Part shown: positions 35,173 to 46,717 of the stretch, in pieces | How positions within the stretch are numbered: position 1 is the stretch's first letter | Layout: each line of letters opens with the position of its first letter | NCBI GenBank assembly: GCA_021399445.1 | Contig: JAJTUQ010000001.1 | Location: 3,348,001 to 3,412,000, forward strand | Source of the DNA: Xylogone sp. PMI_703 | Lineage: Eukaryota; Ascomycota; Leotiomycetes | DNA length: 64,000 bases | Reading direction: 5' to 3' | Notes under the pieces: generated by a model | What the model was told of the DNA's origin: nothing | The model's input: only the letters and a program-made list of their open reading frames with translations | The model's database searches: none | Translations under genes and position numbers: made by a program

Positions 35173-38100
35173 TTACCTCTCCCACATCAGATCCTCGCCA
35201 CCTGTAGCGCCTAAATAAGCAGTAGTTGTGTCATCAAATATAAAGTCGTTAGATATGTTGAAATGGGACGGGCCGACGTTAGGTTCCCCATAACCTTTGT
35301 GCGACCCACCTCTTTGATGCTCGAATGCTTCCTTCGGAGCCAGAGCGTCCACTTTCCTCTCCAGGGTATCTGAAAGTACCTTATAAGCCAGGAGAGCGAT
35401 GTCAGACTTCTTTCCCAGATACCATAATGCTTCAATACAGTGATTACAACGGGCCTTGATTTCTTCAAGGTCGTTCCTGACTAAGCTGGATGGAAGAAAG
35501 TTCACTAGAACCGATCCAGCTTTACAGAAACTTCTCACGAGCACTTCGGTCCAGGGTTCTGTCAGTAAGGCACCCTTGTTAAGGGCGACATGGTATTCCC
35601 TTGCTCGTGGAAATGATTCAGAGGTCCGTGGACATGAAGCCCGTCCCAAGTCTGACATTGTATAAGCATTCTGACGCCTCAGATTATCAACTAGGCAAGT
35701 CTGTTTTCGTTTCAGGCGCTCAGATTCAACTCCTAGCTCTTCCTCGTCAATCCCTTCGATAGTATCGGCAAGTAAGAACTCGGCTAAGTGCCAGTGCCCA
35801 CAGAGGACTATATACCACGATTGGACCCGCGGTGGTAGATCCTCATGACGCAGAATGCAGTCACTCATGAAAGGGCCGTAGTACGTATTCCAGTAATTGT
35901 GTACCGATAAAGCATCATTAATGGCATCCTCTAAGCTCTGGCCTTGAACTCGCCGCGAGAGAAGCGTTTGTATACGTGTTATTCTGCGGAAGAGTAGGAC
36001 CTTGATCGGTGCCGCATCACACAGTGTCGTTGCAGCTGTGTTATAGTTGCATGGCCAGCGAGCAATATATTGATCCTGAGCAGCATTCTTTTCCTTCTTT
36101 TTGAGTAGGAAATCATCCCATAAAAGTGAATCTTTGGTTTTGGGGTAAGTGATCTGAATGGCATTGTCTTGCATCCGATGAACTGCCAACTGTATACTCG
36201 AGGCATCTTTGTCTAATGCCGTCGTTTTATAAATATCACTATCTTCATCAGAGACAACCAGAGGTCGCATGTTGAAGGCAGCAGAGAGTGTATCAAACAT
36301 GATGCCCAGCCAGAACAGTAGGTTAAAAGTCTGATGATTCTCAGGGCTTAGAGGGTCAGACTTGCTAGAATCCTCGGATTTACCGTGAAATCCATCCTTC
36401 TTGATCTTGCTCTTACCCTTGGTCTCTAGCTTCTCTAACTTGCGACGGAAAGCGAACATCTGCCGAAGAGCTGTTTCCAAGAAGACAGGAGGTCCCGCCA
36501 GCTCGAGAATCTGGTCTAGCAACGCGTTCTCATCTGCGTCATTAGTGTCACTATCACAGCCCGGAGTTTGATTGGAATTCCCAGCAGAAGAGTGATATGA
36601 ACTACTCCTCTCCCGAAAGATGTCGTGCTCAGAGGATCTAGCTGATCGACGCTGCCCGAGGCTTAATTCACGAAACTTTTCCTCAATATCCAATGGCTTC
36701 TGCGTCAAGGCAAAGATGATGTGAGCAAATATGACACGAAAGGACTCGATCTCAGCTGCATCGTGAAGGGCATCTCTTGCTTCGCGCCAGAACATCTCTT
36801 GCATTGACCTATCGAATTCACTCGGAGAATCCCAGCTATTCCTAGCGAGCCCTGGAATGGGAGGATCTTCTGAGAATTCTGCCACACTCCGGCTGCTTGA
36901 GTGGGCCCACTGCGTAGCAAACGCCATGATAGCCTTCCTCAGAGCCACGTCCGCGGCCTTCTCTTCAGATCTCATGAGAGGTCTACTCCTTAAACTGGAA
37001 GCAGCTTTATCCAGGTTGCAAACCCGTTCACAGATCCTGTTCGTCCAGTCTGAACCCCATTCCTTGGCCATTGGATCAACAGATCGCTGCTTTACACTTG
37101 GTACCAATGACTTTTCGACGACATAAGGGCAGGTTCTCTCAGTAAGCCAGCAAGAAAGTGCATTCTCCATGCCTGGGCAATAGTTTTCTGTTAGCATTTT
37201 GATTTCTAGGTAATTGTGCATATGGAGCAGAGGGAACTCACTGTCATGATATATCCTAAATAGTCCGCTGCTTATGGAAAACTTGGCATGGCTCATAGCC
37301 AAGCGGAACTCAAGAGCAGCAGACGATGGATCGGTCAGTGGAGGAGAATAAGCTCCCTCACGATACAATAGCCTCTTGCGTGGATTGATAGGTTCGTATA
37401 AGCCGTTTGATTCTGAGGGTTCCGGGGTAAGTGAGCGCTGGCGCCGTTTTTTCCTAGCTCGGTGTAGCAGGGCATCCCGCGATGCGTCTTTATCAAGGGT
37501 CGTCATGGTCATGTCGGTAGAGGAGGTGGCATAGTCGGTTGGAGGAGTAATGACATAGTTGGGAGGTTCGCCCATAAAATCCAAGGCATTGTAATTGCTG
37601 TTGTGGACATTACTCTGGAGGTTTTCTGCATCCCACGCTAGATTCGCGGCTGAGCCGAATTGCGCGTATTCCTGAGAAATCTCTTCCGGCAGCAGAAAGC
37701 CATTGACCGACTCGGGTGTATCTAGCTGCTGCTGGGAACCATCACCACTATATAAGTTCCAGAGGTCAGGCATGGGGCCCAATTGGGCGTGGAAGTTGGG
37801 ATTGTTCGCCAGCGTCACATCTAGATCGCTCGTGCTGGCACGGCCAACTTGACCCCAATCGGCCAATCCACCAGGCGGCCTCGCTGCGTCTCTCTTTGTG
37901 GTAGATGGTCGCTGCTTCCTGCCCTGCTGGAGGGCCTGCGATGTCGTGGTCAGCCATTCGATGGTACAGGTCTTGTTGGTCTTCGCACAGCTCGAGCACG
38001 GGTCCAGCGGGGCCGAGCTGGCAGCTCCGGGCGTGAAGTCGTCGGGCAGGTCGACATCGCAGGCTCTCTTCCCGCGACGGCATTGGTCACAACTGCGATA

Positions 38101-38178
38101 CTGTCTACGACCGGTCTTGGAGGTGCTCGAGGGCCGTCGCGGATTGTGTGACGCAGATGCAGCCGGGGACTTGGACAT
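35173..38178 (-). CDS. AlcR-like Zn2Cys6 transcription factor
   Basis: Intronless protein of 1001 aa. The N-terminal cluster reads YRSCDQCRRGKRACD, then a long loop, then CSSCAKTNKTCTIEWL: C-x2-C-x6-C-x20-C-x2-C-x6-C. A loop this long, and the C-x2-C-RxGKRxCD with SC-xNC-x6-C-T-xxWL layout, recall AlcR, the ethanol-utilisation activator of Aspergillus (16-residue loop), which can bind as a monomer. A bipartite basic stretch (RARKKRRQRS) near residue 245 is a likely nuclear signal, and acidic and Gln-rich segments follow the cluster. The large helical C-terminal part (FNLLFWLGIMFDTLSAAFNMRP and WYIVLCGHWHLAEFLLADTIEG) is typical of this group. No alcohol dehydrogenase is adjacent; an aldehyde dehydrogenase lies about 3.7 kb beyond its start. 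Confidence 0.85.
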   Translation of the reverse strand: MSKSPAASASHNPRRPSSTSKTGRRQYRSCDQCRRGKRACDVDLPDDFTPGAASSAPLDPCSSCAKTNKTCTIEWLTTTSQALQQGRKQRPSTTKRDAARPPGGLADWGQVGRASTSDLDVTLANNPNFHAQLGPMPDLWNLYSGDGSQQQLDTPESVNGFLLPEEISQEYAQFGSAANLAWDAENLQSNVHNSNYNALDFMGEPPNYVITPPTDYATSSTDMTMTTLDKDASRDALLHRARKKRRQRSLTPEPSESNGLYEPINPRKRLLYREGAYSPPLTDPSSAALEFRLAMSHAKFSISSGLFRIYHDSEFPLLHMHNYLEIKMLTENYCPGMENALSCWLTERTCPYVVEKSLVPSVKQRSVDPMAKEWGSDWTNRICERVCNLDKAASSLRSRPLMRSEEKAADVALRKAIMAFATQWAHSSSRSVAEFSEDPPIPGLARNSWDSPSEFDRSMQEMFWREARDALHDAAEIESFRVIFAHIIFALTQKPLDIEEKFRELSLGQRRSARSSEHDIFRERSSSYHSSAGNSNQTPGCDSDTNDADENALLDQILELAGPPVFLETALRQMFAFRRKLEKLETKGKSKIKKDGFHGKSEDSSKSDPLSPENHQTFNLLFWLGIMFDTLSAAFNMRPLVVSDEDSDIYKTTALDKDASSIQLAVHRMQDNAIQITYPKTKDSLLWDDFLLKKKEKNAAQDQYIARWPCNYNTAATTLCDAAPIKVLLFRRITRIQTLLSRRVQGQSLEDAINDALSVHNYWNTYYGPFMSDCILRHEDLPPRVQSWYIVLCGHWHLAEFLLADTIEGIDEEELGVESERLKRKQTCLVDNLRRQNAYTMSDLGRASCPRTSESFPRAREYHVALNKGALLTEPWTEVLVRSFCKAGSVLVNFLPSSLVRNDLEEIKARCNHCIEALWYLGKKSDIALLAYKVLSDTLERKVDALAPKEAFEHQRGGSHKGYGEPNVGPSHFNISNDFIFDDTTTAYLGATGGEDLMWER

Positions 38179-41100
38179 GGCGGCGCGGTGGAATCGATTA
38201 TTAATGGGCAGGCATTCTCTCCTTTCGTGTGGCGGGTGGTGGAAGAGCGCGTCTCGGAGGTTCTTGGCGGAGCGCAGGCGTCAGACTCGGGGGAGATTCT
38301 TAGCTATTGAGAAGCCTGGTGACAAATTCGAGATGAGAAGAGGAAGCCGACGAGCTGGAGATGCGATGGAATTGCGGGAAGTTGAGGAAGTTGTTGATGG
38401 TTGAGGCGGGAAGCGAGGGAAGAGCGGGCGAGAGAGAGCAGAGGAAAGAACCCACAACGGGCCCTTTGCCCTCTTGGTGCGGCGCAGGTGGAGCGGAGGG
38501 GCTTGGATCAGCGCAAATGCGGGGGAAGGGTCAACCACAAGCCCCTGAGCACCTGCCCCTGTATGTCACTATGTCACTGTGTATTAGTATGTTACCATAG
38601 TTACTGTAGTGACTTCCTCCAGGTACCATCGACACTGTAATTTGCCCGGCTGGTACCTAATCACTCAAGTACTTAGCACCGCGGAACCAGCTTCGGATCT
38701 GCCGGTCGAGCTCATCTGCCGTGTAATTGCTACTCTCGCTATTGGTACGTGTAGCTACAGTCTCAGCCTCGTAGAGAATAGCAAATGATACTCTATCTCT
38801 TTTAGGGCTACAGCACGTGCCGTAGGCTGTGTGATGGCTGACGACGTTCTCATGCAGTATATCCAACTATGCCCATCGAGCGTGACCGTACAAGTTACAA
38901 TACAGTAAGGTGAAGCACAGTACATCAAGTACACTACAGCCCACGTCGCGAGAATCTTCAGGAAAGTCGTCACGGTGTATTCGGGAGTGTCAAAACTTGG
39001 GTCGGGTGCTGCAACTCTAATACCACCACCGTGCTACTGCATTCATGCGCTCCTCCGTATCCGATCTCTCCTGCAGCTCTGCGAGGTCCACCACGGCAGC
39101 AGGCTGCCCCGACGTTCATACATAAAGGTATTATCTTTCTCCGTATACGGATCTATCCGCAGATACCACCATCTGCTTGCCATCGGCGAAATAACCCGCA
39201 GGTATTGGTCTGCCTGTCTGCAGCACTACCTTACCAGTCGCTAGTTGCTTGATACACACAAGATTGGGCTACTTTGACTTGGTATCAGGCATCAAAATCC
39301 TCCTGCAGTAGTAACGGTAACCATCCATCATCACCTATCACGTCGCCTCACTCCCACGCTGCTGCATAGACGACGCCCGGCCCCAGCTGGAACTTACAAC
39401 CAGTTGCTACGGCGCCTTGAATTTGCAAGTCGCCGCCTTGGAATGGGCACCAAGCACTTCCTGCAGTCGCATTATTATGTGCTGCCTTGTTAAAGGAAAC
39501 AATAGCTCTGGAATTGTCTTAGCCGGCGAAGGGTGCAACTTGGAGACGCCTTGTGACTCAAGAACCGAAGGATAAGAGATTAAGGTCACGGAACTTGCCT
39601 TATTGCTAACTGTTAGCCTTGACATACTGTAGTTCTATACCTTTTTAATCGATTCTATACACGAGGGTATCCTAGCAGTTTCGCAAAGTAGTATGCCCTC
39701 ACGGTTATCAAATACCAATCTCTTCGTCTATGCCAGGTCTCGATAGGCCTTGGTTTGGAGCTGCTTCTTGGCTCGTGCTCATTCAAGATGAAGCCGTGTA
39801 GAGTTGTTGGGGTTGATATGTATAGTTAATCTTGGCTTTACAGGCCAAATAAGAGGCGACTCGGGCGAAAAGGGGCGAAGAAGAAAGGAGAGAGAAAGGA
39901 TGGAAGAGAAAGACTTTCTGGGTGCATTTAACTAACTTCACGCTCATTCACCCTATTACTTAAGATAAAATCTGCTGAAGCATGATTGGAGATGCTTTGC
40001 ATATGCTGAAAGTAACATCAAGGCTTTAAGGCCACTATCACAAGCCACTCACTTACCCCGTTCAGGGTCCAGTAGGTTGGCACGATTCGTTCGAATCCAA
40101 CCCCCAGAGGAAGCAGTCCTTACGCATCATACTTCGTTATGATGCTCTCATTCTCATTCTCATTATGATCATATTACGCGTCTACTGAGAGTTCATCTTG
40201 GATATAATATGCGGAGCCGCAAGGGATCCCCGGACCCGGAGTGATGGTGCTGCCCATGTAGACATTTCATGTGCGGGGTTAGTGGTTTATTATTGGAACT
40301 TTCAAGATGCGTGCAGCTCGCAGCTGGTCCAAAGCTTCGGAATAAGATCAGTGGCAGATGAATGGGGGTTTGAGGATTATAACTTGAAGCGTGTGAGGCA
40401 CTTCATCTCCTTATGGATATAAATGTAATGCCCAAGCTTAAGCACAGAAATAAGTTGTAAAACACTTTGAATAGTTAGTAATTTGTGATTGTTTACTTAT
40501 CTTCCTCATAGTTAGAGTGTAACCCGGATAACTAATATTATAGCACAAATAACCGAGAGCTTAGTAGTGCGGAGAGCTTAAATACCGTAGGATCTAAGGC
40601 CTTTTGTCCGGAGCTGGATCAAAGATTCAAAAGGGATCCTCAAACTCAATGTGCTTCCTCCTTCACACTCCAACCACTACCAGCCAACAGGACTACTCCG
40701 TTTGTGTAACGATATAACCTCGCTGGAGCTGGATACTTATCGTTTGTTTTTTTCCTAAAGGTCGGGCCAGTGCATGAATCCTTCTGCTCCAACATTATAC
40801 AAGATCTCCTGATCTCTTTTCTTGATCGTAATCCTTATGATTGGTTGTGGAGTTAGCCCTTTCTTGGGGGGAAGTTGTCCTCATGTGGTGGAGTCTGCCT
40901 GCTTGAAGAACGCTTCTTGGAAATTGTGCCTTCTGCATCTTTTTCCACTCCAGTCTTCGACGACTCGCACTAGTGCTGTACCACAGTACCTTGCGCATAT
41001 TGTGGGTTCTCCGAGTATAGCCGGCTTATTTGTAGCATAGATGTCTTGGACTCTCTTGACATACTCAGGTGTCTCGAAGATCCGCCCTTTTTAGGAGTTT

Positions 41101-41845
41101 TGCACTTTAAAAATGACTTTGTATTATCACCGAGAGCTCTTAGCTGCATGCCAGTGACGCAACAGCTGATTCAACAATGGTGTAACAGTATATATTCAAT
41201 TATGAATGTTTGAGATTGGTTATCTAGACTCCTTGGTTCCATGTGTGAGGCATTACTATATAGCCGTAGATTCCCTAGCTGGCTGCGCTGAACCGCCCAT
41301 GCCGGCCTCTACCTCTCCTGTGCTCCGACAGCATCACCATCCCATTCCGTCTTTTATCTTCTAAGGGACGTAATCTGTGATACACAATTCCGTAGAGAAA
41401 CCAGACTCTTAACTCCTACAGGATATATCGATGGCGCTAGTGTGACTGGCTCCAAACTTATATAAAGACTCTTTCTCCCCTCTCCATTTCTTTCCACAAA
41501 CATATATTTTTTTTTGCGGTTCTCGGGTCTCAAAGTTATCAATTTCTCCAGGATCTAAGTATCACACCAGGGGCCCTACTGGAAGCTATCACCCTATAGG
41601 ATTTAAGGCTCTCATCGCCGCTGTTCTGGTGCAGGCCACGGAATTTGAGGCTTTTATAGCTACTAAAATGTCAAAGTCGACCCATTGGTCGTTACGGTAT
41701 TATTAAGCAATTGGGTTGGCTGTAATTAGCTTGCTGTGATATAATATAAAAAATGAAGTTTAAACTCTACCTAGACATTGAACTTAACCAAGAAAGGCTA
41801 CATCATCTTGTAATACTAGTGTCCTGTCAGGTTGGAATTAGATTT
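38179..41845. other. Gene-poor region, 3.7 kb
   Basis: Begins with the 5' flank of the AlcR-like gene (GA-rich to about 38.5 kb). Two minus-strand open frames have amino-acid content that looks coding but match no family I know: 38657..38866 (ends IRSWFRGAKYLSD) and 40881..41090 (contains FETPEYVKRVQDIYATNK and ALVRVVEDW). Both lack a clear start and could be terminal exons or debris. A short ATTCTC microsatellite lies near 40146. No tRNA or transposon was recognised. Confidence 0.45.
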
Positions 41846-43452
41846 TCAATAGTGATCCTTGATCTTCATAGTACCCGTCTTGGTAATCATAAACTCGTTG
41901 ACTGCAACGTCTTTACCACTTTCTTTCCCCCATCCGCTATCTTTAATCCCGCCAAACGGTGCCTCAGTAGCAGAGCTATTCCCAACATTCTACGGTATCA
42001 TCAGTATTGCAAGAAGATATCTCATATAGACGAACATTGACAGGTTCCTCTTACCATTCCAATCATCCCTGCTTCTAGATTCTCCAGCATTCTCCAAATT
42101 CGATGCGTATTCTCTGTGAAAACATAACTTGCTAATCCATACGGTGTGTCGTTTGCTCGCTGCACTGCTTCACTTTCTGTATCGAATGGATAGATTCCCA
42201 GTACGGGGCCAAACACTTCTTCACGGCTCATCAACATCTCATCGGTCATGTCTATCAGTACCGTAGGCTCCATGAAATAACCATTAGGAACACGACTATC
42301 TTTGTCATGAAATCTGCGACCTGTCCCTAGAACCACTTTAGCACCCTTGGTAATTGCATCTTTTGCAATCTCTTCCAATCTGTCCAAGCTGCGTGCAACA
42401 GTAAGGGAGCCCATTGTAGTATTCGGGTCTAATCCATGTCCCACAGTCAAGGACCTTGCACGTTCTACGACTCGATCTATAAGCTCCTTGTAAACGCCCC
42501 GTTGAACGTATACTCGATTTGCAGTAATGCATGCCTGGCCTGCATGTCTCCATTTAAGCGCCGTCAACTCATTTGCAGCCTCATCCAAGTCTGCATCGTC
42601 GAAAACAATGAAAGGGCAGTTTCCTCCAAGCTCCAAAGTAGATTTTTTAAGGTTCTGAGCACACAATTGTGCCACGAGTTTTCCTACGCGAGTACTGCCA
42701 GTAAAGGTTACCTTCTTTACCAAGGGATGAGCACACAGAGCCTCAGAGACAGCCGGTGTATTTTCCAAACTAGTGGTCAAGATATTCAATACACCTGGAG
42801 GAAAGCCCGCCTGTGTCGCCAAGTGTGCGAGGCACAGGGCTGTGACAGGCGTTTCAGGGGATGGCTTGACTACCATGGTGCAGCCAGCAGCCAGGGCAGC
42901 ACTGGCTTTTCGCAGTACCAGAGCGATTGGGAAATTCCATGGTACGAGAGCAACAGATACCCCAATAGGTTGCCTTGTGGTAACTGTCCTTCGATTGGCG
43001 GCTGCCCCGACTAATGTTGACCCCTGAATACGATCCGCTTCACCAGTGAACCACCAGGTGAAGCTCGTACCATAGTCGAGCTCACCATATGCTTCAGCTA
43101 GAGGTTTGCCGGTCTCGCAGACCAAAATCTTAGCTAGATCGTCCTTCGCAGCAACAATACATTGGTGCCATGCTGCTAGTAGTTGGGCTCGTTTCCTAGG
43201 ATTGATTCGGGAATATGATTGAAAAGCAGTATGCGCCGATTGTACCGCTTCTTCAACGTCTTCTGGTATAGAATCTGGACAAGAGATCCATTGTGCTCCC
43301 GAACCAGGATCCTCTACCGGAAACCATTTGTTTGAGAGTGATGCGCGCCAGTTACCGTTTACATAGTAGTGATTGTGAAGCAATGTTGGATCGGATAACT
43401 GAAAGGGGAGCTGGGTACTCGACCCCTGAGGACTTGAAGAAGCATTTGCCAT
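41846..43452 (-). CDS. NAD(P)+ aldehyde dehydrogenase, succinate-semialdehyde dehydrogenase type
   Basis: Exons 43452..42055 and 41989..41846 give 513 aa; the 65-nt intron lies in GMIGM|NVGNSSATEAPFGG. ALDH landmarks are the cofactor region LVPWNFPIALVLRKASAALAAG, KPSPETPVTAL, FTGSTRVGK, the catalytic glutamate in LELGGNCPF, the catalytic cysteine in HAGQACITANRV, EEVFGPVLGIYPF and the C-terminal APFGGIKDSGWGKESG. The GGIKxSGxGxE end and overall layout best fit SSADH/GabD, which oxidises succinate semialdehyde to succinate in the GABA shunt, but related semialdehydes are possible. It is divergent from the sugar-type permease at 44064, so the two may share a promoter. Confidence 0.92.
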
Positions 43453-44063
43453 AGTAAATATACTTGATTTTATCCGGCCTCAAATCTCATTTCTTTCTTG
43501 TACCTGCTTCTAGTAAGTATATTGGCGGAAATGCACATTATCACTAGCAAATAAGGACATGGTTCGGTTAAACCACCAGCTCCGGCTGAGGGTCGATCAA
43601 TCTATCAATCGGGCGACTGACGTTGCTGGTTCACTCCGGAGGCAGATAAGTAATCATACGTTTGACTACATTTGCCCCTGGATGAAAGTCGATAAAGTTC
43701 GAGACTCCACAGTAATTATCACATATCATCTCTGGACCACCCCACCTTCGTCACTTCCTTGGTTGTGGCACTCTCCGATAGACGACGCATTTAGTCATGG
43801 TGTGGTGGCACTGTCCGAAAAGTATCACAGAACGGGAGTCGCGCAACTCTTGCATGCTAATTAAATCATTTAAGCATAGCGGTGTAAGGAGGAGCGGAGA
43901 CGTTTCTCCTACAGCCTTCTTTGCGGGGCCCCGGACTCTAGAGATCTTATTAGCATTGGTATTCCTTACTTGTTATTGATTTTGCGAATTTACTCCTGTG
44001 TATATACTCTATATATGCTCGTTTATCTAGTCCAAAGATAGCAAGTTCTCTGTGCTTATCAAC
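43453..44063. promoter_or_regulatory. Divergent promoter region between ALDH and MFS permease
   Basis: 611 bp separate the two divergent starts, so joint control is possible. A few CGG/CCG triplets occur (TTATCCGGCC, CTCCGGCTGA, ACTCCGGAGG), but none in the TCGG-N5-CCGA arrangement. No gene in it. Confidence 0.45.
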
Positions 44064-45953
44064 ATGGTCAAACAAGAAAACCGTCACGCCAGTGTCTATA
44101 ACAAGCTAGTTACTGTTGCTGTCGCTTTTGGTTCACTGGTATGCTGGGTCTCTGTATATCTCATACTTCAATGGCAAAACTGATACTGTGTAGACCTATG
44201 GCTATTCATCTTCGATCATTGGAAGCACCATTGGCCAGCCAGGCTGGTATTCGTTCTTTAATCTTCCTCTTCAGGGTGAACCAGGATATGGTACCAAAAC
44301 TACTGAAACCATTGCGACAGCGAATGGACTCTACAGCGCTGGAGGCGCCGTCGGCAGCCTCTTCATTATGTGGTCTGCCACGGCTCTTGGTCGGAAGAGA
44401 AATATTCAGCTAGGCGCATTGCTCGCTCTCCTTGGAGGTGCACTGCAAGGTGGAGCGGCTAATATACAGTATGGCTCCTGATATCCTTTATAATAACAGC
44501 GAAGACGAAGAACGCGTTCACTGATTGATTATTCTTATAGCATGTTTCAGGCTGGCCGGTTCATTGCTGGACTTGGGATTGGCATCCTGGTGACCGTCTG
44601 TCCTATGTATCTATCAGAACTCGCACCTCCAGAGAATCGCGGATGGCTCGTCGGTCATCATGCAATCTTTCTCGTCTTTGGGTACATGCTTAGTTCATGG
44701 TTGGGTTACGCATGTTACTTTGCGACCGACAAGAATCCTTCATTCGCTTGGAGGTTTCCTCTAGCCATGCAGTGTTTTGGTCCATTAGTCTTATTTGCCA
44801 CTTCAATTTTCATCCCACGATCTCCTCGATGGTTATTACAAAAGGGAAAAGTTGAGGAAGCGTGGAATGTGCTAGTGAGACTTCGGAGCACACCAGCAGA
44901 TGTGGACAATCTAGTCGCACGAGAAGAACTATACCAGACCAAACAACAGCTTGCTTTAGATCAAGCTAAGCTAAAGTCATTGGGGTACGGACCGTGGAAA
45001 GCAGTGATTAAGAAACGGAGTTATCGTAAGCGGATGATCATTGGGTTTTTGACTCAATGGGGTGCGGAATTTGCAGGCCCTCTTGTCATTGTATGCCCAG
45101 TATCTCATGCTACTGTGAGTTTTATCTGACGCCAAATACAGAACAACTATTCAGTCATACTATACACGAATTTGGGACAATCAGGTTCAATGCCTCTTCT
45201 ACTTTCAGCTTTGTGGCTCACCACAGCAGGTACTCATGCCTCTTAATCTAGCATATCAGTGCTATACTAATATTGAACCAGGAGTCATTTATAACCCACT
45301 TGGCGCATGGTTGCATGACCGTGTCAACTCTCGTCGATGGATGTTTATGGTTGGTTTAATGGGTTGCCTAGTGACGACTTCAGGTCTAGCTGGTTGCATA
45401 GCTCAATATTCAGGGACCCATAACAAAGGTGGTAATGCCGCCGGCGTCTTTTTTGTCTTCCTGTATCTTGCACTTCAAGGGTAGGGTTCCCTTATTTCAG
45501 TTTCGAATTATATCGTGTTGATTGCAATCTCACTGACGGCTCCTCCCAAGAACTTGCTGCGATACGACAATGTACCTCTATGTATCTGAGATCTTCCCTA
45601 CCGATATACGGCCTATTGGAATGGGATTTTCCCTCTTTGGCCAATTCGCTGCTACTATTATCCTCTTGCAGACTGCCCCAATCGGTATTCAAAATGTTGG
45701 TTGGAAATATTATCTCGTAATTATCTGCTGGTGTATAGTTTTCATCCCCATTGTCTACTTTTTCTGGCCAGAAACAGCACGGCTCTCATTGGAAGAAATC
45801 GGGGCAAAATTCGGGGACGACGTGGCGGTCCATATCAATGACATATCTGAGGAGCAACGCAAGGAGCTGGACGAGTTCTTGAGGAGCAAAGACGTTCTAC
45901 ACATGGAAGATGGCAAGGAAGGTGGTGCCCAGACTATTGAGAATGCTGCTTGA
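44064..45953 (+). CDS. MFS sugar-type permease (SP family; hexose/quinate-like)
   Basis: Exons 44064..44138, 44194..44468, 44541..45090, 45142..45229, 45282..45480 and 45551..45953 give 529 aa with 12 membrane segments. SP-family marks are YGYSSSIIGSTIGQPGWYSFF after TM1, GRKRNIQLGALLALLGG, RFIAGLGIGILVTVCPMYLSE (the R-x-x-x-G-x-G-x-G-x3-x-x-P-x-Y-x-SE signature), IPRSPRWLLQKGKVEEA (PESPRWL variant) and the C-terminal half FFWPETARLSLEEIGAKFGDD. It imports sugars, sugar acids or polyols by proton symport at the plasma membrane. Divergent from the SSADH-type gene and followed by the cyclase on the same strand, so it may import the compound that these enzymes process. Confidence 0.92.
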
Positions 45954-46717
45954 ATGAGGGACTTGTGAAGAAGTTGCTCTTTGCAAGGTACAGATTATTC
46001 TTGGAAAGAACTCAGAACTAATGGATATGGTCCTGGTGCAATGGTGATTCTTTTTCTCTTCCTAATAGCCTAGGATATGCCTACGCTGATTGAGCGAGCT
46101 CTTATGTAATTGGTTTGCTATTATAATAAGCTAAGTAGATGAATGCAACGGTTAATCATTTCATCACCACACTCTATGTACGGAACGTATTATTGGGGCT
46201 ATACTTATGCTCAATGGAAGGATCGTGGAATCACGAGGTTTAGCTGTGTAAGAAGAGTCTTGCGTAATATTATAGTAAACAGCCTTCTTCATTTGTAATT
46301 GCGCATATTGCATTCCAAGCGATTTGCACAATCAGTCTGACATATGCTCTCGAGATGCTCAAGCTGCTAGCAATGTAACTGTAGAGCGGGGAATTGGGCT
46401 GAATCTGGGGTTCTGGTGGTGTGTGGGGATACTCCGTGTGGAGGAAGCAAGCGACCCTTCAATTACTTATGCTGCAGTTGGCTACCCACCTTTATACGTA
46501 TGTGGTTCAGCTTCCTGCACGCCTAACTGGGCGAATACTATTGGATCGGGTCCAAAGAATCCGGATTTCTATTGCTCATTTCTGCTTGGTCCCATTTTCT
46601 GCGGGCTTAGTAGTTAAACTGGTGTAAAATAATTTTGGTAATATCTCACGAGAGAGACAACTTATTCATTTGTATTTCGAAAATCTAAATTATTACTGTG
46701 ATCAGTTTAGTTGTATA
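45954..46717. other. Intergenic region, 764 bp
   Basis: 3' flank of the permease and promoter of the cyclase gene. Small plus-strand frames at 46.32-46.63 kb (one reading FWWCVGILRVEEASD) have no known features. Confidence 0.55.

Noticed and set aside
40085..40105. tRNA-like GTTCGAATCC motif
   Set aside because: It is part of a small palindrome (GATTCGTTCGAATC); no acceptor, D or anticodon arm can be drawn around it.
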